A program made the translations under genes and the position numbers. A stretch of DNA of 48,347 nt from a bacterium (GTDB lineage: Bacteria; Patescibacteriota; Minisyncoccia; Phycocordibacterales; GCA-002787175). The number at the start of each line of letters is the position of its first letter. The first letter of the stretch is position 1. The notes beneath the pieces are model-generated. The model was given only the letters and a program-made list of their open reading frames with translations. It ran no database searches and had not been told where the DNA came from. Below are positions 1 to 8,489 of this stretch, piece after piece. The stretch lies in the NCBI GenBank assembly GCA_030699905.1, contig JAUYKQ010000022.1, forward strand, positions 1 to 48,347. Direction: 5' to 3'.

Positions 1-1342
1 GCGCCGCTTCTTTCCAAATATTTTCCTCAAGTTTTGTGAGCTCTTTGTGATATTCCTTTGAAAGTTTGTTTAAATATTCCGTGTCAATTTTCACTCCCCG
101 TTTGTTCATTTTTCGAACTACAGCGATGAGAGGTCTCTCTATTTCTTCAAAGACCTTTTTTAGGTTTCTTTTTTCAAGCTCGCTAAAAACTGCTTGGCGA
201 GCTTTTGCAAAATCTTTTGTCTTGGCAAAACTGAAAATATCTTCCAGTTTTGGCGACGTAATGGAAGAGTTTATAAGCCAGAGAGCGATTTGGGTCTCTT
301 TCAGTTCATCTTTGTCTAAATCTTCTTCCTCCTTGTTCCTAATTCCTAATTCATTATTCCTTATTCCTACTTCCTTATTCCCTCCTACCGCTTCCCTAAA
401 CCGCGCCGCCATTGTCCGAAATTCAAACCGACTGAAGATTTCTTCGGCCTTTTTTTCGTCAACGCTCTCCTTCCATTCCTTTTCAGGCAGTTTAAAAAGA
501 ACCGGAGCGTCTCGGCGAATGACCGCGAGCATTTTACTGAACTCGGCTTCTTCTTTGTGCTTCTCCAAAAGCAGAACGACGCGCGCTTTGACCCCCTCTT
601 TTTCAAACGCTTTTTTATCTTTTCCCAATTTATCGTAAATGTCTTCAATGTGTCCGAATTTTTGAATAAGCTCGGTCGCGGTTTTCTCGCCGATTCCCGG
701 AATGCCTATTATGTTGTCCGAAGGGTCGCCTCGCAAGCCCTTGAAATCGGGTAAAAACTCCGGCCCGAAACCAAACCTTTCTTTTACTTTTTCCTCATTA
801 TAAAGAATCGTGTCCTGTATGCCTTTTTTGAGTGTGTAAACTCGGACTCTATCGCCATCTACAAGCTGTAAAGTGTCCATATCGCCCGAGGCGATGATTA
901 CATCGCAGTGTAGCGTGGAGCGTGTAGCATGAAGCGTCTGGACGATAGTCCCCAGAACATCGTCGGCTTCAAAACCTTCAGCGTCGTAGACGGGAATATT
1001 AAATGCCTCAAAAATTTCGCGTGAACGTTTTAACTGTGCTACAAGGGCATCATCGGTTTTGGCGCGCTTGCCTTTGTAATCCTCGTAAGCGGCGTGTCTG
1101 TATGTCGGCTTTGGCAAGTCATACGCGGCCGCCATATAGTCGGGCTTTAACTCGCCTATTATTTTTATAAGCATCGTGGCAAGCCCGTAAAGAGCGCCTG
1201 TCGGCACGCCGGCGCTTGTCGCAAAATCCTCCGGCAGGGCGTGATAGGCCCTGTGTATTATGGCGTGCGCGTCAAGAATCACAAGGCGTTTTGGCTTGAC
1301 TTTTTCTCCTCTTTTTTCCTCCTTTGATTTTGCTTTTGGCAT
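1..1342 (-). CDS. polA: DNA polymerase I, N-terminal part (cut by window edge)
   Basis: This reading frame starts at the ATG at 1342 and is open to base 1 (447 codons visible). Residues of about 15-280 are a 5'-3' exonuclease (FEN-like) domain: an ILDAHAIIHRAYHA start, EGFEADDVLG, IIASGDMDTLQL, and a GDPSDNIIGIPGIGEKTA helix-hairpin-helix. The frame ends in the first helices of the polymerase domain (IERPLIAVVRKMNKRGVKID). Only about 100 residues separate the two, so the 3'-5' proofreading domain looks largely lost. Two heptanucleotide-repeat tracts are translated inside it: 903-937 (TLHATRS-TLHCDVI) and about 334-387 (NKEVGIR-NNELGIR). The enzyme would fill gaps and remove primers in the cytoplasm. 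Family assignment is firm; the polymerase active site lies outside the window. Confidence 0.95.
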   Translation of the reverse strand, partial: MPKAKSKEEKRGEKVKPKRLVILDAHAIIHRAYHALPEDFATSAGVPTGALYGLATMLIKIIGELKPDYMAAAYDLPKPTYRHAAYEDYKGKRAKTDDALVAQLKRSREIFEAFNIPVYDAEGFEADDVLGTIVQTLHATRSTLHCDVIIASGDMDTLQLVDGDRVRVYTLKKGIQDTILYNEEKVKERFGFGPEFLPDFKGLRGDPSDNIIGIPGIGEKTATELIQKFGHIEDIYDKLGKDKKAFEKEGVKARVVLLLEKHKEEAEFSKMLAVIRRDAPVLFKLPEKEWKESVDEKKAEEIFSRFEFRTMAARFREAVGGNKEVGIRNNELGIRNKEEEDLDKDELKETQIALWLINSSITSPKLEDIFSFAKTKDFAKARQAVFSELEKRNLKKVFEEIERPLIAVVRKMNKRGVKIDTEYLNKLSKEYHKELTKLEENIWKEAA

Positions 1343-1374
1343 GATGTTATATCATTCTAACATCGCTTTGCCAT

Positions 1375-1408
1375 AAAAAAAGCGGGACAAGGTGTGTCCT
1401 TGTCCCGC
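1375..1408 (-). terminator. Rho-independent terminator of the 1443-2201 gene
   Basis: An 11-bp perfect GC-rich stem (GCGGGACAAGG at 1382-1392 against 1398-1408, 5-nt loop) is followed on the minus strand by a run of seven T. It lies just downstream of the minus-strand gene ending at 1443 and just upstream of polA. Confidence 0.85.
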
Positions 1409-1442
1409 GCGAAAACTGTTTGTTTTGTTGTTGCAATGCTTG

Positions 1443-2201
1443 TTACTTCACGAGCATGTCGGCAATCCAGCGAAGAAATATGTCTGGAGGTACCTTATTC
1501 TTCGCTTGCTGAACAAACTCCGTTACCACCTGTTTGGCAAGCAGAGAAGGGTATCCTCCGGTTTTGCTATATTCCGTGGCCACCTGCTCCAGAAAGGATG
1601 CGAGACATCGTGCCCGAGCGGTACTCATTCTGTTCAAAAAACGTGTCACCTCGTTGTTGAATGTCCCGGCTGTTTCGCGAGAGAACTCAATATCCTCACC
1701 TTTAACCCAGATAAGACGTTGCAACAACCCAAACATCTTGCCGTCTTGTGCCTCGGGTTGTCCTCCGCGAAGCGAGGCCGCCCGATTCGCCCCCTCTAAA
1801 AGTCCAAGAATTAATCCGCGCCGAACCCGAAGTAAAAGAGGTGAGTGCGCGCTAATGTAGGTGTACATACGCGCGTACAGCCCGTGGACACACTGGTACT
1901 GGTACGCGGCTACAGTGGTTGCAGCTATGATGCGGACAACCTCGGTATCGTGGAGTGCCTCAAAATCGATGTTTAAAACGGAATTGCCACAATAATCTGG
2001 CACTTTAAAATCGGCTCCGAAGACCGTGTCTATCTTGTCTTCAACCGGCATGTCCGACAACAACACGGTGGCTACTTTGGCCCTCGTGTCATAGTAGGGT
2101 TTAAACAGAGCAAGAATAACTGCTCCGCTATAATTACAAGTACTCATAACGACTACCCTTTCAGGTTCATTCGTTCCTCCCATTCCTTTCAGAGCGGGCA
2201 T
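1443..2201 (-). CDS. hypothetical protein, 252 aa
   Basis: I do not recognise this protein. It is soluble-looking, with no signal peptide or membrane segment, and has a hydrophobic, Ala/Val-rich first half and a basic second half (LLLRVRRGLILGLLEG, FLNRMSTARARCLASFLEQV). The annotated start at 2201 lacks a clear ribosome site. Met19 (2147) is preceded by AAAGG at a 9-nt distance and may be the true start. It is followed by a strong terminator, so it is probably transcribed alone or as the last gene after tsaE. It could be a lineage-specific protein; no catalytic motif was seen. Confidence 0.6.
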   Translation of the reverse strand: MPALKGMGGTNEPERVVVMSTCNYSGAVILALFKPYYDTRAKVATVLLSDMPVEDKIDTVFGADFKVPDYCGNSVLNIDFEALHDTEVVRIIAATTVAAYQYQCVHGLYARMYTYISAHSPLLLRVRRGLILGLLEGANRAASLRGGQPEAQDGKMFGLLQRLIWVKGEDIEFSRETAGTFNNEVTRFLNRMSTARARCLASFLEQVATEYSKTGGYPSLLAKQVVTEFVQQAKNKVPPDIFLRWIADMLVK

Positions 2202-2436
2202 ACTGAAATGTTGTTTTCAAAGTCCATTCGCCTTTCAGCGCTCCTTTGTTTTGCCCTTTCAGACAACACGTCGTACGTTTTCACTCCGCTTCATGCGGAC
2301 GCGAAACCGAAGAGGAACCTTGTAACTCTCTGCTCCGAAACCTACCACACCTATCCCCCCTCGTCAATACGCAATTTCTGCGCGACCGCGTAGAAGTTAC
2401 CTAAGGCATGAGAGTGGCGGACAGACAAAGAAAAAA

Positions 2437-2892
2437 TCAAGACGTGCCTGATACAGAATCGGAAAAAGTAATTCCCCGCGTGTGTTCGTCAAAAAACTCA
2501 AAGAAGAGTTTGATGTGTTCCTGTGGCAGGATGGTGGCAACACGGTCGGCCCATTCAATAAAAATAAGGTTGCGCGGGTCACGGAGCAGTTCTTCAAACT
2601 GAAGTTTCCGAAGTTCTTCCACGCTCTCCAGACGGTAGGCGTCAATGTGATGAAGAAGATTATAGCTGTTAGCTTTTAGCTTATAGCTTTTAAGAATAAG
2701 AAACGTTGGACTGTTAACCACCTCAACGACACCAAGCGCTTTCGCAACCGCCTGCACAAATGTCGTTTTTCCGGAACCCAAGTCGCCATAAAGACCGACA
2801 ACCGTAGCAACGTCTGTCCTCGGCGTAAGATTTTTCAAAAAATTTTGCGCCACATCCTCCGTATCTTTCAGGCCTCTGCTTAAAATTTCCAT
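2437..2892 (-). CDS. tsaE: tRNA threonylcarbamoyladenosine biosynthesis ATPase TsaE
   Basis: A 151-residue P-loop ATPase of the TsaBDE complex, which supports t6A37 modification of ANN-decoding tRNAs. The Walker A motif GDLGSGKTT lies at about residues 36-44. The family signature SPTF, the later HIDAYRL segment and IEWADR near residue 115 are all present. The stretch between SPTF and HIDAYRL (SYKLKAN-SYNLLHH) is encoded by a heptanucleotide array at about 2659-2690 (AGCTATA-type units), so part of the protein derives from a repeat. A TAAAAT hexamer at 2899-2904 ends six bases before the ATG, which suggests a leaderless mRNA. No TsaB or TsaD gene is visible nearby. Confidence 0.93.
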   Translation of the reverse strand: MEILSRGLKDTEDVAQNFLKNLTPRTDVATVVGLYGDLGSGKTTFVQAVAKALGVVEVVNSPTFLILKSYKLKANSYNLLHHIDAYRLESVEELRKLQFEELLRDPRNLIFIEWADRVATILPQEHIKLFFEFFDEHTRGITFSDSVSGTS

Positions 2893-2898
2893 AACAGC

Positions 2899-2904
2899 AT
2901 TTTA
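2899..2904 (-). promoter_or_regulatory. -10 hexamer of tsaE (leaderless type)
   Basis: TAAAAT on the minus strand followed by exactly six bases (GCTGTT) and then the ATG of tsaE. No clear -35 was found. The spacing matches eight other genes in the window, so transcription would begin at or next to the start codon. Confidence 0.5.
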
Positions 2905-2927
2905 CATAATTTCCGTATAAAAGAAAT

Positions 2928-2956
2928 GGCGCGGGGAAGCTTCGCTTCCCCGCGCC
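2928..2956. repeat. 13-bp perfect GC-rich palindrome
   Basis: GGCGCGGGGAAGC (2928-2940) pairs perfectly with 2944-2956 around a 3-nt loop. It lies upstream of tsaE and has no T tract on either strand, so it is not a canonical terminator. It may be a REP-like or RNA-stabilising hairpin. Confidence 0.7.
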
Positions 2957-3077
2957 CGATTGAATTTCAAATCGGCGGTCCTTTTCGGTTACAGCAGAAA
3001 CCGAGGATTATAAGACAGAGAACGCCGACACAGCAGAACCCGAAGGCAATTCCGCTCCAAAAGGTTAACTCTAAAGC

Positions 3078-3240
3078 ACTTTGAATTACGAAACTCCAGA
3101 TCCGCGTCTTTCTTTTCAATTTCGGCTACGTCTTTGCAAAAATTATTCAACAGATACTCTGTATATGCCTCATAATTTTTGCTTCGCCTCGCTCGAAATT
3201 GAAAAGAAATACATCGGAAGCGAGTTTCGTAACTCAAAGT
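3078..3240. repeat. Palindromic repeat element, family I copy 1
   Basis: A 163-bp element bounded by imperfect inverted ends, ACTTTGAATTACGAAAC on the left and the complement of ACTTTGAGTTACGAAAC on the right. Inside is a 16-bp stem (TTTCTTTTCAATTTCG), a purine-rich internal loop (AGCGAGGCGAA opposite AAAGACGTAGC), a second stem (GCAAAAATTAT) and a small hairpin cap. It is nearly identical, in inverted orientation, to the copy at 48207. An 85-codon ORF through it is an artefact of the palindrome. Confidence 0.9.
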
Positions 3241-3270
3241 AAACAATAGATTACACCTTTTTGCATTTAT

Positions 3271-3305
3271 AAAAAAGAGGCACGCACTGACAGTGCGCGC
3301 CTTTG
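3271..3305 (-). terminator. Rho-independent terminator of the 3319-4329 gene
   Basis: On the minus strand, AAAGGCGCGCACTG pairs with CAGTGCGTGCCTCTTT, allowing one mismatch, and is followed by six T. It lies 14 bases after the stop of the upstream minus-strand gene. Confidence 0.8.
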
Positions 3306-3318
3306 AAATTTCCCCTTT

Positions 3319-4329
3319 TCAGCGACCACCGTAGTAGTCGCGGGACGGGTCGTACGACCGGCTACGGTTTTTATTGTTACCGTACCGATATAGGTCTACA
3401 TCAACCTCTGTCGTCTGCCGGAAGGTGTTTTCCCCGTAGGGCACACCTTTGGAATTTACGGCCGGCCGGACGTTTTTGTTGACGTAGAGTTCCAAGGAAC
3501 CCCCGCCATGGAACATCCTCCTAAACCAAGATGTCTTCTCTTCCCTTGCTTGGTGAACCATGCGACTCTGTCCGGGCACGTACGGCACATCCGCCGTTTC
3601 CGTGTGTCCTCCGTACCGCGGCCCGGAAGTCACAACGACATGGGGTGGCGCGACATGGGAATGTCTCGGCTCGCGAGACGGCCGCAAATCCGGTGTCATC
3701 CACATGTACTGCCTCGGATCAACGTCCCGCGTGGTCGCAAAGGGCTTCCGTTCCCTCTTTGCAGGAACCGGCGGCGTCGGCTTAACTTCTTCCTTGGGTA
3801 TTGTTGCCAAGTTGTAAGGAATCGGCTTCTTCCCTGCCTCCTGTCTTTCCCTCACCACTTGGGCGAGAAGTTGCCATTCGTCAACCGTCTCCGGTTTTTT
3901 GAGTGGCTCTTTTTCTTTCGGCTCAGCGACTCTTGTTTTTTCCGTCACGTTTGCAGTGGCGGGTGGAGGTGGAATAGACATACCCAGAGCCCGCAGAAAT
4001 GCCTTTTTTCCTTCCTCCTCTTCACTTTCAGCCGACTGCGCTCCGCTCTGAAGAGATGCGAGGAAGCTTTCTTCTCTACTCTTGACCTCTGGGTCTTGAA
4101 CCACTGAAGTTTCCGGTAGCGGAAATGACTTTTCCGTCCCTTTGTTACCACCGGCCACTAAAGTCCTTTTGACCATAACCGTATCTTCTTTTCTTCCGTT
4201 TCCGCACTGTGTCAAAAGAAGCCACGGTACAAGGAGAAAAAGAAAGAAACCCATTCCTTTTCCTCCCCCAAAAGATCCGACCAAGAGGAGCAATAACACT
4301 ATCGGCGCTAAACTTTCTAAAAAGTCCAT
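3319..4329 (-). CDS. membrane-anchored hypothetical protein, 336 aa
   Basis: I do not recognise a family. The N-terminus has two close hydrophobic segments (about residues 8-21 and 26-40: APIVLLLLLVG, MGFFLFLLVPWLLLTQ). These are followed by a long hydrophilic, Pro/Lys/Glu-rich region and a Tyr/Arg-rich tail (SYDPSRDYYGGR), consistent with a membrane-anchored, largely disordered protein. The start at 4329 is supported by a strong AAAGGAG site. A good promoter lies upstream at 4390-4418 and a terminator downstream at 3271-3305, so it looks like a single-gene unit. No enzymatic motif was seen. Confidence 0.7.
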   Translation of the reverse strand: MDFLESLAPIVLLLLLVGSFGGGKGMGFFLFLLVPWLLLTQCGNGRKEDTVMVKRTLVAGGNKGTEKSFPLPETSVVQDPEVKSREESFLASLQSGAQSAESEEEEGKKAFLRALGMSIPPPPATANVTEKTRVAEPKEKEPLKKPETVDEWQLLAQVVRERQEAGKKPIPYNLATIPKEEVKPTPPVPAKRERKPFATTRDVDPRQYMWMTPDLRPSREPRHSHVAPPHVVVTSGPRYGGHTETADVPYVPGQSRMVHQAREEKTSWFRRMFHGGGSLELYVNKNVRPAVNSKGVPYGENTFRQTTEVDVDLYRYGNNKNRSRSYDPSRDYYGGR

Positions 4330-4389
4330 CTTTCTCCTTTCCCCTGCTTTGTCGCGGGTTTTGTTTTTTTTTACAACTGTTCTCTTTTA

Positions 4390-4418
4390 ATTATACAACC
4401 TCTTTAACCAAGAGTCAA
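4390..4418 (-). promoter_or_regulatory. Sigma-70-type promoter for the 3319-4329 gene
   Basis: The minus strand reads TTGACT (4413-4418), a 17-bp spacer, then TATAAT (4390-4395). It drives the gene starting at 4329 with a leader of about 55 nt that carries an AGGAG ribosome site. Confidence 0.75.
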
Positions 4419-4429
4419 GCATTTTTCGG

Positions 4430-4578
4430 TAACCCCTCACACCTATCAGAAAGTGGTTTTATTCCTCCTTTTCTAAAGGAGGGTGGTCATTCCGATGACG
4501 GAGGATTTAAAAATCCCTCCCCCTCGCCGACTCGGGTACTCCCTTTACAAAAGGGAGAATTAAGAGTGTGAGGGGTTA
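4430..4578. repeat. MITE-like element with 13-bp terminal inverted repeats
   Basis: Perfect 13-bp inverted termini (TAACCCCTCACAC at 4430-4442, complement at 4566-4578) enclose two internal hairpins, CCTCCTTTT-CTA-AAGGAGG and CTCCCTTT-ACA-AAAGGGAG. It has no ORF and lies between two minus-strand genes, upstream of a promoter. I saw only one copy here. Its C/T-rich hairpin style resembles the palindromic insertion inside ruvC at about 11755-11810. Confidence 0.8.
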
Positions 4579-4591
4579 GTTTTTACGGAAA

Positions 4592-4618
4592 AAGAGACGG
4601 CCACAAAAGCCGTCTCTT
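4592..4618 (-). terminator. Terminator of the lipoprotein gene
   Basis: A 10-bp perfect stem (AAGAGACGGC at 4592-4601 with 4609-4618) is followed on the minus strand by a short T run. It lies 67 bases after the stop of the minus-strand gene at 4685. Confidence 0.75.
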
Positions 4619-4684
4619 AAAACAACCGACTGACAAAATGAGTTGTGTACATCTTCGTCCACACAGCCATACAGACGCGAGTGT

Positions 4685-5176
4685 TCATGGCAAAGCAGGC
4701 GCCTCAAGATATCGGATAACCCAAGGATAAACTTTCACAACCGGCGAAAAACCAATCGGCGGATAGTGGTATCCTAAGCGAAAGCCATAACTATAGCTCG
4801 GCTCGTATCTATGTCCGTACATTTGATAGTACGAACCCTTGTACCCCAACATGTCGTAGGCAACCCAATATGGCGACAGGTTGTAACACGCCCTCTGATC
4901 CGGCTTTATATACATGCTTGCCCAGCCGACATAATTACCGCCGTGGTCAAAACCATAGGCCACCAAGTAAGAACCTGCCCGCGCAGGAACCGTCTGCTTT
5001 ACCGGTTCGTACGGCGGTAAAGTCGCGACTTCCCTTTCCCTCCCGGGTGTTTTGTCGTAAATGACGAGCGTGTAACGCGTCATATTTTCAGGCGCGACAG
5101 TAGACGATTTCTGCTCTGTCGTGCCACAGCCGGCAAGAGCCGTCGCAAGTCCCAAGCTGAAGATTTTCAAATTCAT
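4685..5176 (-). CDS. predicted lipoprotein, 163 aa
   Basis: The start was placed at 5176 (MNLKIFSLGLATALAGC) because AAAAAAGGA lies 5-10 bases upstream; a longer in-frame reading to 5230 has no signal sequence at its start. The N-terminus is a lipoprotein signal with lipobox LAGC (Cys at residue 16), so the protein should be lipidated and held on the outer face of the membrane. The mature part is rich in Tyr, Pro and Gly (YWVAYDMLGYKGSYYQMYGHRY) with no family I can name. A terminator follows at 4592. Export and lipidation are well supported; function is unknown. Confidence 0.75.
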   Translation of the reverse strand: MNLKIFSLGLATALAGCGTTEQKSSTVAPENMTRYTLVIYDKTPGREREVATLPPYEPVKQTVPARAGSYLVAYGFDHGGNYVGWASMYIKPDQRACYNLSPYWVAYDMLGYKGSYYQMYGHRYEPSYSYGFRLGYHYPPIGFSPVVKVYPWVIRYLEAPALP

Positions 5177-5298
5177 TTCATTCCTTTTTTCACTGTTTTC
5201 TCTCCTTTTACTCTTTTGGTATAAAAGCATACTTTCATGCTGACGTCAACTCTACTTAACTTTGCGAGAAAAAGTTATAATAAAAGAAAATTTAACGG

Positions 5299-5363
5299 TT
5301 CCCCGTTCCCCGTTCCCCGTTCCCCGCTACACGCTATACGTTACACGTTACACGCTTCACGCT
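5299..5363. repeat. Heptanucleotide array upstream of pilB
   Basis: Units of seven bases run up to three bases before the pilB start: TTCCCCG four times, then CTACACG, CTATACG, TTACACG, TTACACG and CTTCACG. Two different unit families are joined in the same 7-nt phase. Confidence 0.85.
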
Positions 5364-5365
5364 CT

Positions 5366-7042
5366 ATGGTAACTTTTGACGAAGAAAAACAAAAACAGAA
5401 ACTTGAAGCTCTTCGTAAATCGGAAGAGGAAGAGCTTTTGCGCGGGTTGGCAGTCAAGTATAAAGTCCAATACATTGACCTTACTCCCCTATCAATAAAC
5501 ATGGACGCTTTGCGGACAATACCTGAAAATCAAGCGCGAACGGCCAAGATAGCCGCTTTTGCCAAAGTCGGCAAAAAACTCCAAATCGCTCTGACTTCTC
5601 CAAACAATCCGGAGTCCCAAAAAATCACCGAGGACCTGTCCGCCAAAGGATACGAGGTTCAGATTTTCATGGCTACCACTGCCAGTTTGGAAAAATGCTG
5701 GAACTTGTACAAAGACCTTTCTTTCGCGACCGAAAGCAAAGCCGGCGCTTTTGAAATTTCAAACGAAGATGTAAAAGACCTTCTTGGTAAAATGCGCTCT
5801 TTGCCGGACGTCAAGAAAATCCTGGAGGAAGTTTTGACCCTAAAAAAGAGCTTAAAGGTGTCGCGTATCGTGGAAATAATTTTAGCCGGCGCTTTGGCTC
5901 TTAAGGCCTCTGATATCCATATTGAGCCGGAGGAAACCTATGTTCGTCTTCGCTACCGCTTGGACGGCGTCCTAAAAGAAGTACTGCAGTTTGACCACGA
6001 AACATACCGACTTGTTATCTCGCGGGTTAAACTCATATCCGGCCTGAAATTAAACGTCAAAACTTCGGCTCAAGACGGACGCTTCAGCATAAAACTGGAA
6101 GGAGACGACATTGAAATCAGAACGTCTATTCTGCCCGGAGCGTACAGCGAATCGCTTGTTCTTAGAGTTTTAAATCCGGAAGCAATTTCGGTTTCACTGG
6201 ACGAAATGGGTATACCGAAACGACTGTTTGACATTTTGATGCGGGAAATCAAAAAGCCCAACGGCATGCTTCTTACGACAGGCCCCACCGGTTCCGGAAA
6301 AACCACCACCCTCTACTCTTTTCTGAAAACAGTCCACGACCCGGGAGTGAAAATCATAACAATAGAAGACCCAATAGAATACCACCTGCCCGGCATAGTC
6401 CAAACGCAAGTCAATAGGGACAAGGACTACACTTTCGCCTCCGGACTAAGAAGCGCTCTGCGCCAAGACCCGGACGTTATTTTAGTGGGCGAAATCCGCG
6501 ACAAAGAAACAGCTTCTATAGCTATAAACGCGGCTTTAACCGGCCACCTTGTTTTTTCAACACTTCACACCAACAATGCCGCCGGAGCTTTTCCCCGACT
6601 TCTTGACCTTGGCATAAATCCTAAAGTCATGCTCTCTGCCATAAACGCGGCCATGGCGCAACGTCTCGTGCGCCGTCTTTGCGACCAATGCAAAAAAGAA
6701 GTCGCCCTTGAAGGAAGACAGAAAGACATAGCAGATAAAATAATCGCTTCTTTGCCGAAAGACGCCAAACCGACAAACGTTTCGGTTGTTTGGACGCCTG
6801 AAAAAAACGGTTGCGACAAATGCGACCACACGGGGTACAAAGGACGAATAGGCATTTTTGAAGCAATTATCGCGGATGAGGCGGTAGAGGTCATGGTTTT
6901 AAACAACCCCAGTGAGAGAGAAATAAAAAAAGCGGCCGCGCCACAAGGAATTTTGTCCATGGAACAGGACGGACTCTTGAAAATATTAGAAGGAGTGACT
7001 TCGTTTGAAGAATTAGAGAGAGTGATAGAGATAGACATGTAA
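5366..7042 (+). CDS. pilB: type IV pilus assembly / type II secretion ATPase (PilB/GspE family)
   Basis: A 558-residue cytoplasmic hexameric ATPase that powers pilus extension. Residues of about 10-130 form the N-terminal GspE/MshE-type domain. The core carries Walker A GPTGSGKTT (about residue 306), the Asp box TIEDPIEY, Walker B DPDVILVGEIRD, and the His box LVFSTLHTNNA. A zinc-binding set of cysteines (CDQC and CDKC) precedes GYKGRIGIFE. I chose the ATG at 5366; the frame is open upstream to 5237, but that part is encoded by a heptanucleotide array and lacks a conserved N-terminus. No PilC, PilT or pilin lies next to it. Confidence 0.93.
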   Translation: MVTFDEEKQKQKLEALRKSEEEELLRGLAVKYKVQYIDLTPLSINMDALRTIPENQARTAKIAAFAKVGKKLQIALTSPNNPESQKITEDLSAKGYEVQIFMATTASLEKCWNLYKDLSFATESKAGAFEISNEDVKDLLGKMRSLPDVKKILEEVLTLKKSLKVSRIVEIILAGALALKASDIHIEPEETYVRLRYRLDGVLKEVLQFDHETYRLVISRVKLISGLKLNVKTSAQDGRFSIKLEGDDIEIRTSILPGAYSESLVLRVLNPEAISVSLDEMGIPKRLFDILMREIKKPNGMLLTTGPTGSGKTTTLYSFLKTVHDPGVKIITIEDPIEYHLPGIVQTQVNRDKDYTFASGLRSALRQDPDVILVGEIRDKETASIAINAALTGHLVFSTLHTNNAAGAFPRLLDLGINPKVMLSAINAAMAQRLVRRLCDQCKKEVALEGRQKDIADKIIASLPKDAKPTNVSVVWTPEKNGCDKCDHTGYKGRIGIFEAIIADEAVEVMVLNNPSEREIKKAAAPQGILSMEQDGLLKILEGVTSFEELERVIEIDM

Positions 7043-7125
7043 CATGAATACTACAAAACACTTTTTACCGTTTGTGCCTATTGCATAAGTTCTCGCCACA
7101 AGTATAGTGGAAAGAAAGAAAAACA

Positions 7126-7285
7126 AAAATGTTCCAGCCCAACATTCTCTAAGCAAGACTTTTATTTTGGGTAAAAGTTCGCATATTAACTAAGGATAGT
7201 TTCCGCGGTCACGCCAAAGCGGAATACCGAAACGTCCTCGTTTATACACATAGTTTGCTTAGAGAGTACTGTTCTGGAACATTTT
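7126..7285. repeat. Palindromic element with about 32-bp imperfect inverted ends
   Basis: The left arm AAAATGTTCCAG...CTCTAAGCAA (7126-7156) matches the complement of the right arm ending at 7285, with a few mismatches in the middle. An internal TTCCGC/GCGGAA hairpin sits in the centre. It occupies most of the 350-bp gap between pilB and ruvB, holds no ORF, and I saw one copy. Confidence 0.75.
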
Positions 7286-7377
7286 AAACAACAAGGCATA
7301 CGCCCTGTTGTTTCTGCTTGAAAAGCAAGTTTAGCACGAAAGAACTTTTGTGTCAAGTAAAGAGTCCTCGGCGTCTC

Positions 7378-7386
7378 TGGTAAAAT
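7378..7386 (+). promoter_or_regulatory. Extended -10 of ruvB (leaderless type)
   Basis: TGG-TAAAAT (7378-7386) is an extended -10. It ends six bases before the ruvB ATG at 7393 and no ribosome site fits between them. Confidence 0.55.
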
Positions 7387-7392
7387 ATACAA

Positions 7393-8421
7393 ATGGAAAA
7401 CAAGGATAACAACTCTCCGACCTCATCAGCAGTCACAGCAGACGTATTTTTAGACCAGACCCTGCGTCCCGGCATTTGGAATGAGTACATCGGCCAAGAA
7501 AAAATCAAAAGCAACTTGAAAATACTGCTTGAAGCGGCAGCCGAAAGAGGCCACCCGCCGGAACATCTTCTTTTTTACGGACCGCCCGGTCTTGGCAAGA
7601 CGACTTTGGCTCACCTTATCGCCCGTGAAATGACCGCGCAGATAAAAATAACGTCCGGGCCGGCAATAGAAAAGGTGGGCGATCTCGCTTCCATATTGAC
7701 TAACCTCTCCCCAGGCGACGTTTTGTTCATAGACGAAATACACCGACTCCACAAAGCCGTAGAGGAAGTTCTTTATCCGGCGATGGAATCCGGCGTTTTG
7801 GATATTATAATCGGAAAAGGGCCGTCGGCGCGGACAATACAGCTTGATTTACCGCCTTTTACGTTAATCGCCGCAACAACTCGAATCGCTCTTCTTTCAT
7901 CTCCTCTGCGCAGCCGTTTTTCAGGCGGCGTGCATCGTCTTGAATTTTACACCGACGATGAAATAGCAAAAATAATAGAAAGGTCGGCGAATATCCTGCA
8001 GGTTGAAATAGAAAATGACGCATGCAGAGAAATCGCAAGACGCAGCCGCTTTACTCCCCGCACGGCGAATTTTTTACTGAAACGCGCGAGGGACTTGGCC
8101 CAAGTGCGCAAGGGGCAGGTAACCACAGAACTGGTTAAAGAGACCTTGGAACTTCTCGGTATTGACAGCGCGGGGCTAAACCAGTCAGACAGGACGCTGA
8201 TTCTCGCCATAGCGGACAAATTTGACGGCGGGCCCGTGGGACTCAATACTTTAGGGGCGGCGCTGTCAGAAGAACAGGCGACCATAGAAGAAGTGCACGA
8301 GCCGTATTTGCTCCAGCTCGGGTTTTTAGAGAGAACTCCTCGCGGTCGCGTTCTTACCCCGCGTGGCTATACGCATCTGGGTCTCCAAGTTCCAAAAAAT
8401 TTGCAGAAGAAATTGCTATAA
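7393..8421 (+). CDS. ruvB: Holliday junction branch migration ATPase RuvB
   Basis: A 342-residue AAA+ motor that drives branch migration with RuvA at Holliday junctions. Walker [10 protein letters not shown] (about residues 63-71), Walker [10 protein letters not shown], sensor 1 AATTR and the arginine-finger region PLRSRF are all visible. The C-terminal winged helix holds [26 protein letters not shown]. After the arginine finger the sequence reads [10 protein letters not shown], slightly longer than the usual GIVQRLEFY. ruvC lies about 3 kb downstream on the same strand; ruvA is not in the window. Confidence 0.96.
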   Translation: MENKDNNSPTSSAVTADVFLDQTLRPGIWNEYIGQEKIKSNLKILLEAAAERGHPPEHLLFYGPPGLGKTTLAHLIAREMTAQIKITSGPAIEKVGDLASILTNLSPGDVLFIDEIHRLHKAVEEVLYPAMESGVLDIIIGKGPSARTIQLDLPPFTLIAATTRIALLSSPLRSRFSGGVHRLEFYTDDEIAKIIERSANILQVEIENDACREIARRSRFTPRTANFLLKRARDLAQVRKGQVTTELVKETLELLGIDSAGLNQSDRTLILAIADKFDGGPVGLNTLGAALSEEQATIEEVHEPYLLQLGFLERTPRGRVLTPRGYTHLGLQVPKNLQKKLL

Positions 8422-8489
8422 CTTACTCATCTAATTTTTCTCTTGTTTTAAAACGAGGGTTATCGTCAGCGACTTTCTTAAAGATTTAA

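Noticed and set aside
2208-2393. 61-codon plus-strand ORF upstream of the 1443-2201 gene
   Set aside because: No ribosome site, no promoter, unusual composition and no recognisable protein pattern; likely chance.
2989-3246. 85-codon minus-strand ORF
   Set aside because: It lies inside the family I palindromic element and its codons follow the repeat; no start signal or conserved residues.
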